From: Spongiibacter taiwanensis | GTDB lineage: Bacteria > Pseudomonadota > Gammaproteobacteria > Pseudomonadales > Spongiibacteraceae | Direction: 5' to 3' | Assembly (NCBI RefSeq): GCF_023702635.1 | Contig: NZ_CP098455.1 | Span: 1,240,001 to 1,304,000, forward strand | Length of the DNA stretch: 64,000 nucleotides | In this document: piece by piece, positions 58,260 to 64,000 of the stretch | Layout: every line of letters starts with the position of its first letter | Numbering within the stretch: position 1 is the first letter of the stretch | Position numbers and translations under genes: made by a program | Notes under the pieces: model-generated | Told to the model about the DNA's origin: nothing | What the model saw: the letters and a program-made list of their open reading frames with translations, nothing else | The model's database searches: none

Positions 58260-58824
58260 CGCACTGCGCCGCCTCTCCCTGCTCGCGCTCGCCGTTGTTG
58301 CCAGCGCCTGCTCCATGACCCCTGCCACCCCTCCCGACAGCCAGGCAAGCCAATGGCAGTTGTCCGGCAAAATCGGACTGTGGATGGGGGACCAGCAGGA
58401 AAGCGCCAGTATCACTTGGCAACACTGCAGCCCAGCCAGTGGCCGGCTCCGCCTGAGCGGCCCCCTCGGCAGCGGCGCGATCGAAATCGTTCAGCAGCCA
58501 GGGCAGGTCACGCTGCGCCAGGGGGGCGACAGCCGCACGGCAGACAGCGCGGAGCAGCTGGCGCTCGAGGCCGGCTGGCCTATTCCTGTATCGGCGTTGA
58601 GCTTTTGGGTCCGCGGCATGGCCGCCCCCACCTCCGCTCAAGAGAGCCAGCTCAGCCCCCAGGGACAGTTGCGCCACCTTCAACAACTGGGCTGGGAGAT
58701 TGACTTCAACTATGGGGAAAACCAACAGCTCCCCAATCGGCTTGAGGCGGTCACTGAAGATCAGAAGGTCGTGCTACTGATACGGGAATGGATCGCTGCG
58801 CCGGAGTATTGCCAGCAGCCATGA
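58243..58824 (+). CDS. lolB: Outer-membrane lipoprotein LolB
   Basis: Receives lipoproteins from LolA and inserts them in the outer membrane. The 193 residues have a signal peptide with lipobox VASAC (Cys23), then the LolB barrel: [51 protein letters not shown] and [12 protein letters not shown]. Start at 58243 overlaps the TPR gene; ATG 58252 is an alternative. Overlaps ispE at its 3' end (ATGA). Confidence 0.93.
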   Translation: MTSMNSALRRLSLLALAVVASACSMTPATPPDSQASQWQLSGKIGLWMGDQQESASITWQHCSPASGRLRLSGPLGSGAIEIVQQPGQVTLRQGGDSRTADSAEQLALEAGWPIPVSALSFWVRGMAAPTSAQESQLSPQGQLRHLQQLGWEIDFNYGENQQLPNRLEAVTEDQKVVLLIREWIAAPEYCQQP

Positions 58825-59666
58825 GCGCATCAATCACGCTGCCCTGCCCCGCCAAAATCAACTTGTTTCTGCGCATCACCGGGCGCAGAGCCGATGGCTA
58901 TCACACCCTGCAAACCCTTTTCCAACTACTCGACTATGGTGACTCGATCACGCTGACGGTTCGAGATGATGGCCAGATTCGCCTGCTCAGCCCCCTGCCG
59001 GGCGTTCCGGATCAGGATAATCTGGTGGTCCGGGCGGCTCGAGGCCTGCAGGCAGCCAGCGGGTGCAAACTCGGCGCCGACATTCATCTCGACAAGCGGC
59101 TGCCCATGGGCGGCGGAATCGGTGGCGGCAGCTCCAATGCAGCCACAACCCTGCTCGGCCTGAATCACCTTTGGCAAACAGCCATGCCGATTGACGCGCT
59201 TTGCGAACTCGGCCTGGGATTAGGCGCCGACATCCCCGTCTTTGTCCGCGGAGAAACCGCCTGGGCGGAAGGAATTGGCGAGACACTGCAACCAGTGGAA
59301 ATGCCCTCGCGCTGGTACGTCGTCATCAAGCCAGAATGCGAAGTCTCCACCGCGGAAATTTTTTCCCATCAGCAATTGACACGCCATGACTCACCCATCA
59401 AAATAGCGGCCTTTCTTGAGGGGGGGTCCCCTAACAGCTGCGAACCACTGGTTCGAAAGCTGTATCCAGAAGTTGATAAAGCCTTGATTTGGCTGGATCA
59501 ATTTGCCCCCGCCAAGCTAACCGGAACCGGCGCTTGCATCTTTGCAAGCTTCGCAGACCAAGCCAGCGCAGAAGCGGTCCTGGCCCAGCGACCAGACTCG
59601 CTGAGCGGATTTGTCGCCCGGGGATTGCAGCACTCACCCGTGCATCAATTGCTGCAATCAAACTGA
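58821..59666 (+). CDS. ispE: 4-diphosphocytidyl-2-C-methyl-D-erythritol kinase IspE
   Basis: GHMP kinase of the MEP isoprenoid pathway. The 281 residues show [21 protein letters not shown] (with Lys12), the ATP loop [22 protein letters not shown] and the C-terminal [15 protein letters not shown] 58821 overlaps the lolB stop. The tRNA-Gln gene follows seven bases after the stop codon and may share a transcript. Confidence 0.96.
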   Translation: MSASITLPCPAKINLFLRITGRRADGYHTLQTLFQLLDYGDSITLTVRDDGQIRLLSPLPGVPDQDNLVVRAARGLQAASGCKLGADIHLDKRLPMGGGIGGGSSNAATTLLGLNHLWQTAMPIDALCELGLGLGADIPVFVRGETAWAEGIGETLQPVEMPSRWYVVIKPECEVSTAEIFSHQQLTRHDSPIKIAAFLEGGSPNSCEPLVRKLYPEVDKALIWLDQFAPAKLTGTGACIFASFADQASAEAVLAQRPDSLSGFVARGLQHSPVHQLLQSN

Positions 59667-59673
59667 AGTTTAT

Positions 59674-59748
59674 TGGGGTGTCGCCAAGCGGCAAGGCACT
59701 GGGTTTTGATCCCAGCATTCGGAGGTTCGAATCCTCCCACCCCAGCCA
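59674..59748 (+). tRNA. tRNA-Gln (anticodon TTG)
   Basis: 75 nt including an encoded CCA. Acceptor TGGGGTG pairs with CACCCCA; D-arm CGCCAAGCGGCAAGGC; anticodon loop TTTTGAT within CTGGG/CCCAG gives TTG, reading CAA codons; T-arm GGAGGTTCGAATCCTCC. The gene position between ispE and prs is the same as in Pseudomonas. Confidence 0.97.
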
Positions 59749-59810
59749 TATTAAAGAACTGCTAATTAGTTTGGCGGTTTACTGCTGGGAAAGGCGAGAC
59801 AGCCGGAACC

Positions 59811-60066
59811 GGGAGGATCGAACCAGGTTCGATAAATGCGCAGCATTTAGGCGTCGCGCTTTCAACCCTCCCACCCCAGCAACGATAGAAAAGAACCGAA
59901 GACAGTTTCTTCGGCTATCGCTGGGTTAGGCCACGCGCCTTCACGGCAGGCGTCGAAGCGAAAGCTTAGACCAAAGCGCAGCAATTGGGCGTCGCATTTC
60001 TACGCGGCCGGGTAAAGCCCAACAGACGACAGACCGTCTGCACTACGCGGCCTCCCCCACCAGCCC
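59811..60066 (+). repeat. tRNA-Gln tail-mimic repeat modules (two copies)
   Basis: Copy 1 (59811-59880): GGGAGGAT-CGAACC is a near inverted copy of the tRNA-Gln T-arm, then GGTTCGA, then an insert with the palindrome AAATGC-GCA-GCATTT and AGGCGTCGC, then CCTCCCACCCCAGC, an exact 14-nt copy of the tRNA 3' end. Copy 2 (59971-60066) is decayed: GCGCAGCAATTGGGCGTCGC, later CCTCCCCCACCAGCC. Together with a hairpin built from CCCAGC/GCTGGG at 59875-59926 they fill the 439-bp gap between tRNA-Gln and prs. No gene is apparent in the gap. Confidence 0.7.
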
Positions 60067-60187
60067 TGAATTGATTGGCGATACACTGCCGAAAACTGAA
60101 ATGGGCCGGGCAACTCCCCCCCTTTCTCATTCGGCAGGCTAAACATCTCGCCAACCCGTTAACCGAAAAGCAAGGCAGGATCCCACC

Positions 60188-61132
60188 GTGTCTAGAATGA
60201 TGGTCTTTACCGGCAACGCCAGCCGCGAACTGGCAAAAAAAGTTGTCGAAAATCTCAGCATTCCCTTGGGCGATGCCACCGTCAGCCGGTTTAGCGATGG
60301 CGAAGTCTTCGTTGAAGTAAACGAAAACGTTCGCGGCGCCGACGTGTTCCTGCTGCAATCTACCTGCGCCCCCACCAATGATCACCTGATGGAACTGGTG
60401 GTCATGGCCGATGCCATGCGCCGTGCATCAGCGGGTCGCATTACCGCAGTTGTGCCCTACTTCGGCTACGCCAGACAGGATCGCCGGGTGCGCTCTTCCC
60501 GGGTGCCCATTTCCGCCAAAGTGGTAGCCGATATTCTCAGCGGCGTTGGCATCGACCGGGTGCTGACAGTTGATCTTCACGCCGAGCAGATTCAGGGCTT
60601 TTTTGACGTGCCCGTGGACAATATCTACGGCTCACCCGTACTGCTGGACGACATCTCCCGGCAGAACTACGACAACATGATTGTGGTTTCACCCGATATC
60701 GGCGGCGTGGTTCGCGCCCGAGCCGTTGCCAAACAGCTCGATGATGCCGACCTGGCCATTATCGACAAGCGCCGCCCCCAGGCGGGTGTTGCCCAGGTGA
60801 TGCATATTATCGGTGAAGTCAGCGGCAAGACCTGCCTGCTGGTTGACGACATGGTCGATACCGCCGGCACCCTCTGCAAAGCCGCCACCGCACTGAAAGA
60901 ACACGGCGCGGCAAAGGTTGTGGCCTACTGTACACATCCTGTATTATCCGGGCCCGCAATTGACAACCTGAGCAACTCTGAGCTGGACGAACTGGTGGTG
61001 ACCGATACCATCCCGCTGTCTGACGCCGCCCGAAACTCAGGAAAAATTCGCCAGCTTACCCTGGCTAATCTGTTGGCCGAGTCCATGCGACGGGTCAGCA
61101 ATGAAGAGTCCATCAGCGCGCTGTTCCGCTAG
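60188..61132 (+). CDS. prs: Ribose-phosphate pyrophosphokinase (PRPP synthetase)
   Basis: Makes PRPP, the precursor for nucleotides, histidine (hisG is in this window) and tryptophan. The 314 residues show [39 protein letters not shown], the [10 protein letters not shown] loop, [22 protein letters not shown] and the PRPP-binding [17 protein letters not shown]. The start is GTG 60188 with CAGGA ahead, giving [10 protein letters not shown]. Confidence 0.97.
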   Translation: MSRMMVFTGNASRELAKKVVENLSIPLGDATVSRFSDGEVFVEVNENVRGADVFLLQSTCAPTNDHLMELVVMADAMRRASAGRITAVVPYFGYARQDRRVRSSRVPISAKVVADILSGVGIDRVLTVDLHAEQIQGFFDVPVDNIYGSPVLLDDISRQNYDNMIVVSPDIGGVVRARAVAKQLDDADLAIIDKRRPQAGVAQVMHIIGEVSGKTCLLVDDMVDTAGTLCKAATALKEHGAAKVVAYCTHPVLSGPAIDNLSNSELDELVVTDTIPLSDAARNSGKIRQLTLANLLAESMRRVSNEESISALFR

Positions 61133-61159
61133 TTTCTAGCCAGCCCTGATAGACAGCCT

Positions 61160-61195
61160 GCCGCTGCACTGGTCGCGAGTGCGGCGGTTTTTCGC
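61160..61195 (+). terminator. Terminator/attenuator between prs and rplY
   Basis: CCGCTGCACT pairs with AGTGCGGCGG (one G.U pair) across a seven-base loop and is followed by TTTTT. The U-run ends about ten bases before the rplY ribosome-binding site, so the hairpin can either end prs transcripts or limit read-through into rplY. Confidence 0.75.
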
Positions 61196-61214
61196 TTTTA
61201 TAGGAGGACAACAA

Positions 61215-61850
61215 ATGTCCAGCGAATTTAATGTAAACGCCAAAGCGCGTGCAGACGTGGGGAAAGGTGCGAGCCGCCGCCTGCGTCGTCTGGAAGGCCA
61301 AGTGCCTGGTATCGTCTACGGTGGCGACAAAGAGCCCCAAATGATCAGCCTGGCCCACAAGGACCTGGTATGGTTCTTGGGTGAAGAGGCATTCTTTACC
61401 TCTGTTCTGAACCTGAACATCGACGGCGCCGCCGAGTCAGTAGTGCTGAAAGACCTGCACCGCCATCCGGCCAAAGCGCAAATTTTGCACGCCGACTTCA
61501 TGCGTGTCAGCGCTGATACCAAACTCACCCTGAATGTTCCCCTGCACTTCCTCAACGAAGAGAGCTGTGTCGGCGTGAAAATGCAGGGCGGTAAAATCAC
61601 TCACGCCGCAACCGAACTGGAAGTAGCGTGTCTGCCTAAAGATCTGCCCGAGTTCATCGAAGTAGACATGAAGGACGTGAATGCCGGTCAGACCCTGCAC
61701 ATTTCCGACCTGACCCTGCCCGCCGGTGTTGAATCCACTGCGCTGGCACTGGGTGCCGATCACGACCAGGCCATCGCCAGCGTTCTGGCCCCACGCGGCG
61801 GCAGCGACGATGACAGCGCTGCCGAAGAAGGCGAAAGCGAAGAATCCTGA
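61215..61850 (+). CDS. rplY: 50S ribosomal protein L25/general stress protein Ctc
   Basis: Binds 5S rRNA in the large subunit. The 211 residues make it the long Ctc type: N-terminal L25 domain (FNVNAKARADVGKGASRRLRRLEGQVPGIVYGG, about 1-95), the TL5-like beta domain (about 100-190) and an acidic tail rich in D, E and S. AGGAGGACAACAA precedes the ATG at 61215. Confidence 0.96.
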   Translation: MSSEFNVNAKARADVGKGASRRLRRLEGQVPGIVYGGDKEPQMISLAHKDLVWFLGEEAFFTSVLNLNIDGAAESVVLKDLHRHPAKAQILHADFMRVSADTKLTLNVPLHFLNEESCVGVKMQGGKITHAATELEVACLPKDLPEFIEVDMKDVNAGQTLHISDLTLPAGVESTALALGADHDQAIASVLAPRGGSDDDSAAEEGESEES

Positions 61851-61880
61851 TAAGCCGTCACGGCGCCAGCAGGTAGCGCA

Positions 61881-62468
61881 TTGGAAACGATAAAACTGAT
61901 TGTAGGGCTGGCCAACCCCGGCCAACAATATCAGGACACCCGTCACAATGCCGGCGCCTGGCTGGTTCAGGAGCTCGCCAGACAGCACAGTGTCTCGCTG
62001 TCTGGCGAAGCCCGCTTTTTTGGCGACACCGCCCGACTGACCTTTTACGGCCACGATCTTCGACTGCTGATTCCAAGCACCTTTATGAATCGCAGCGGCC
62101 AGGCCATTGCCGCCATGGCCAACTTCTTCAAAATTCCCCCAGAAGCCATCCTGATCGTTCACGACGAATTGGACTTACCCCCGGGCAGCGCACGCTTCAA
62201 AAAAGGCGGCGGTCACGGCGGTCACAACGGCTTGCGGGACAGCATTGCGCAACTCGGCAACAACAGTAACTTCCAACGCCTGCGCATTGGCATCGGTCAC
62301 CCCGGCAGCGCAGCGCAAGTCACCAATTACGTTCTGGGCAAGCCCTCTGCCGACGACAGAGTCAGCATCGATGCCTGCATTGAGGAGGCCATTCGCTGCC
62401 TTCCCGATGCCATCAAGGGCGATATGGCGAAGGCCATGAATCAACTACACAGTTATAAGCAAGGATAA
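61881..62468 (+). CDS. pth: Peptidyl-tRNA hydrolase
   Basis: Recycles peptidyl-tRNAs released from stalled ribosomes. The 195 residues show [24 protein letters not shown] with the catalytic His22, [45 protein letters not shown] and GHPG. TTG start at 61881 with GCAGGT ahead. Followed by ychF after three bases, the usual pair. Confidence 0.97.
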   Translation: METIKLIVGLANPGQQYQDTRHNAGAWLVQELARQHSVSLSGEARFFGDTARLTFYGHDLRLLIPSTFMNRSGQAIAAMANFFKIPPEAILIVHDELDLPPGSARFKKGGGHGGHNGLRDSIAQLGNNSNFQRLRIGIGHPGSAAQVTNYVLGKPSADDRVSIDACIEEAIRCLPDAIKGDMAKAMNQLHSYKQG

Positions 62469-62471
62469 GTC

Positions 62472-63563
62472 ATGGGTTTTAATTGCGGCATTGTTGGCCT
62501 CCCCAACGTAGGCAAATCCACCCTATTTAACGCCCTGACCAAGGCGGGCATCGACGCAGAGAACTTCCCCTTCTGCACCATCGAGCCCAACTCCGGCATC
62601 GTTGCGGTTCCCGACCCCCGACTCGCTGCACTGACCGCCATCGTCAAGCCGGAAAAAGTCATCCCCGCCACTATGGAGTTTGTCGATATCGCCGGCCTGG
62701 TTGCCGGCGCCTCCAAGGGCGAGGGCCTGGGCAATAAGTTTTTGGCAAATATCCGCGAAACCGATGCTATCGCCCACGTGGTGCGCTGCTTTGACAACGA
62801 CAATGTCATCCACGTCGCCAACAAGGTTGACCCGGCCAGCGACATCGACGTCATCAACACCGAGCTGGCCCTGGCCGACCTCGATAGCGTCGAAAAGCAG
62901 CTGCAGAAAGTGGCGCGTACTGCCAAGAGCGGCGACAAAGACGCCATCGCCATGAAGGCTGTGCTAGAAAAATTGCAGACCCAGCTCGACCAGGGCAAAC
63001 CCGTACGCGGCTTGAGCCTGAATGAAGCAGAACAAAAGCTGGTCGACTCGCTGCACCTGCTGACCACCAAGCCAACCATGTACATCGCCAACGTCAACGA
63101 AGACGGCTTTGAGGATAACCCTTACCTGGACGTGGTTCGCCAGATAGCCGCCGACGAAAACGCGATTGTAGTGACCATTTGCAATAAGCTCGAATCTGAA
63201 ATCGCCGAACTGGACGACGAAGAAAAAGGCGAATTTCTGGCCGACCTGGGCATGGATGAGGCCGGCCTGGACCGCGTTATTCGCGCTGGCTACGACCTGC
63301 TGGGGCTGCAAACTTATTTCACCGCCGGAGTGAAAGAAGTGCGCGCCTGGACCATCCCCGTTGGCGCCACCGCCCCGCAAGCCGCCGGCAAAATCCACAC
63401 CGATTTTGAAAAAGGCTTTATTCGCGCCGAAGTGATCGGCTACGACGACTACGTCACCCTCAAAGGTGAACAAGGCGCCAAAGACGCCGGCAAATGGCGC
63501 CTTGAAGGCAAGGATTACATCGTCAAAGACGGCGACGTCGTCCACTTCCGCTTCAACGTCTAG
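62472..63563 (+). CDS. ychF: Redox-regulated ribosome-binding ATPase YchF
   Basis: Obg-family P-loop protein (OLA1 type) that prefers ATP and associates with ribosomes. The 363 residues show [21 protein letters not shown], the [10 protein letters not shown] switch I region, [20 protein letters not shown], a coiled-coil insertion, and the C-terminal TGS-like domain ([26 protein letters not shown]...). Directly downstream of pth. Confidence 0.98.
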   Translation: MGFNCGIVGLPNVGKSTLFNALTKAGIDAENFPFCTIEPNSGIVAVPDPRLAALTAIVKPEKVIPATMEFVDIAGLVAGASKGEGLGNKFLANIRETDAIAHVVRCFDNDNVIHVANKVDPASDIDVINTELALADLDSVEKQLQKVARTAKSGDKDAIAMKAVLEKLQTQLDQGKPVRGLSLNEAEQKLVDSLHLLTTKPTMYIANVNEDGFEDNPYLDVVRQIAADENAIVVTICNKLESEIAELDDEEKGEFLADLGMDEAGLDRVIRAGYDLLGLQTYFTAGVKEVRAWTIPVGATAPQAAGKIHTDFEKGFIRAEVIGYDDYVTLKGEQGAKDAGKWRLEGKDYIVKDGDVVHFRFNV

Positions 63564-63579
63564 CGCTGACCGAGGAGAC

Positions 63580-63608
63580 TTGACAAGGCGCCCGTTAGCC
63601 GTGAAAAT
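63580..63608 (+). promoter_or_regulatory. Promoter of tRNA-Met with GC-rich discriminator
   Basis: TTGACA (63580-63585), 17-bp spacer, GAAAAT (63603-63608), followed directly by GCGCGCC. The consensus -35 with a GC-rich discriminator is typical of stringently controlled stable-RNA promoters. The predicted leader before the tRNA is about 39 nt. Confidence 0.65.
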
Positions 63609-63653
63609 GCGCGCCTTCTCAAATTCGAGATCACCCGAAAACGAGAACACATT

Positions 63654-63730
63654 GGCAAGGTAGCTCAGTTGGTTAGAGCACAACACTCATAATGTTGGGG
63701 TCGGCGGTTCGAATCCGCCCCTTGCTACCA
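63654..63730 (+). tRNA. tRNA-Met (elongator, anticodon CAT)
   Basis: 77 nt with encoded CCA. Acceptor GGCAAGG pairs with CCTTGCT (one G.U-type pair); D-arm AGCTCAGTTGGTTAGAGC; anticodon arm CAACACTCATAATGTTG with CAT; variable loop GGGTC; T-arm GGCGGTTCGAATCCGCC. Closely resembles E. coli elongator tRNA-Met rather than the initiator. Confidence 0.97.
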
Positions 63731-63777
63731 GATACCAAAAAGGCCACCCCACAAGGGTGGCCTTTTTGGTATCTGGT
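63727..63777 (+). terminator. Strong terminator of tRNA-Met
   Basis: A perfect 23-bp inverted repeat (63727-63749 with 63755-63777) around the loop CACAA. The core is GGCCACCC-cacaa-GGGTGGCCTTTTT; the outer part reaches back into the tRNA's terminal ACCA, so the arms repeat tRNA-derived bases. Confidence 0.9.
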
Positions 63778-63790
63778 GGTCAGGCTCGGT

Positions 63791-63900
63791 GAGAACCGCC
63801 CCCGGTTCGACAAAAATGCGCCAGCATTTTTAGACGCCGCAGCAACGCGGAGGCGCCCGAAGGGGCAAAACAGGCCCTAGCCTGTTTTGATCAATCCGCC
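63791..63900 (+). repeat. tRNA-Met tail-mimic repeat module with internal hairpin
   Basis: GAACCGCC (63793-63800) is the reverse complement of the tRNA-Met T-arm segment GGCGGTTC; GGTTCGA (63804-63810) follows, then the palindrome AAAAATGC-gcca-GCATTTTT (63812-63831) and AGACGCCGC, the same order as behind tRNA-Gln. A perfect hairpin CAAAACAGG/CCTGTTTTG (63866-63889) comes next, and AATCCGCC (63893-63900) repeats the other half of the tRNA-Met T-arm. The rest of the window to 64000 is C-rich, without recognisable features. Confidence 0.65.
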
Positions 63901-64000
63901 TAAAAGCAATCAGCCCGCTTCAATCACTCCACTATTGAGCAACCAGCCCCCAACTAACACCCTCCAACACCCAGCCCCAACAATTCTCCAACACAAACAT

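Noticed and set aside
59489-59929. A 146-codon frame running through tRNA-Gln and the following repeat
   Set aside because: It crosses a tRNA gene and repeat DNA and has no signal for translation; such tRNA-spanning frames are annotation artefacts.
59674-60066. A second, truncated tRNA-Gln gene
   Set aside because: Only T-arm and 3'-end pieces recur; D-arm and anticodon arm are absent and the T-loop copy is split by an insert.
63692-63880. A 62-codon frame across tRNA-Met, its terminator and the repeat module
   Set aside because: The sequence is fully explained by tRNA, hairpin and repeat; no start signal.

Overview
The window is a contiguous stretch of core bacterial chromosome, roughly 58-60% GC by eye. 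Gene content and order are those of a Gammaproteobacterium related to Pseudomonas. The order mur/mra - rnpB - rsmI/lpoA - sspAB/petABC - rpsI/rplM - zapE - degS(algW) - hisCDG/murA/ibaG - kds/lpt/rpoN/pts - rng/maf/mre - gatCAB and hemA/prfA - lolB/ispE/tRNA-Gln/prs/rplY/pth/ychF closely follows the Pseudomonas arrangement. The losses, the fused petBC gene and the local repeats suggest a marine lineage such as the Cellvibrionales/Spongiibacteraceae; that placement is inference. I see no prophage, insertion sequence transposase, CRISPR array or genomic island.

Layout. 1-5801 (minus): the 5' part of the division/cell-wall (dcw) cluster, murF (cut by the window edge), murE, ftsI, ftsL, rsmH and mraZ, with a sigma70 promoter and three 10-bp-spaced MraZ boxes in front. 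5986-7224 (minus): RNase P RNA and rsmI. 7278-10779 (plus): lpoA, yraN, diaA, dolP. 10822-15770 (minus): sspBA, a cytochrome bc1 operon in which cytochrome b and c1 are one reading frame, then rpsI-rplM. 15808-19665: zapE, zapG, a Nif3 protein and a DegS/AlgW protease. 19666-25096 (minus): hisC, hisD, hisG, murA, ibaG and an mlaC without the other mla genes. 25343-34397 (plus): Kdo synthesis and LPS export (kdsD, kdsC, lptCAB), then rpoN, hpf, ptsN, rapZ, npr, then mgtE and darP. 34401-43586 (minus): an amidase, yhdP, rng, maf and mreDCB. 43895-47464 (plus): gatCAB and a small conserved protein. 47589-56291: a mixed block (smrA, cysZ, rhlB, doxX) and the hemA-prfA-prmC-moeB series, interrupted by a 297-bp palindromic repeat element. 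56535-63730 (plus): a TPR lipoprotein, lolB, ispE, tRNA-Gln, prs, rplY, pth, ychF and tRNA-Met.

Functionally the window is dominated by envelope building: peptidoglycan precursors and septal synthase, Lpo activator, rod-shape proteins, Kdo/LPS export, lipoprotein sorting, YhdP/MlaC lipid transport. Translation genes (r-proteins, Gat amidotransferase, RF1 and its methylase, peptidyl-tRNA hydrolase, two tRNAs) and the nitrogen-PTS/RpoN/RapZ regulatory block make up most of the rest.

The least ordinary items are: (i) modules downstream of both tRNA genes that reproduce the T-arm/3' end of their own tRNA, split by a shared palindromic insert; (ii) the 297-bp symmetrical element abutting hemA; (iii) the cytochrome b-c1 gene fusion; (iv) two genes, kdsD and mreC, whose natural N-termini appear to begin at non-canonical AUC/AUU codons; (v) a sigma54-type promoter directly in front of rpoN. 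I did not find a convincing multi-gene undescribed system; most of the window is conserved housekeeping sequence.
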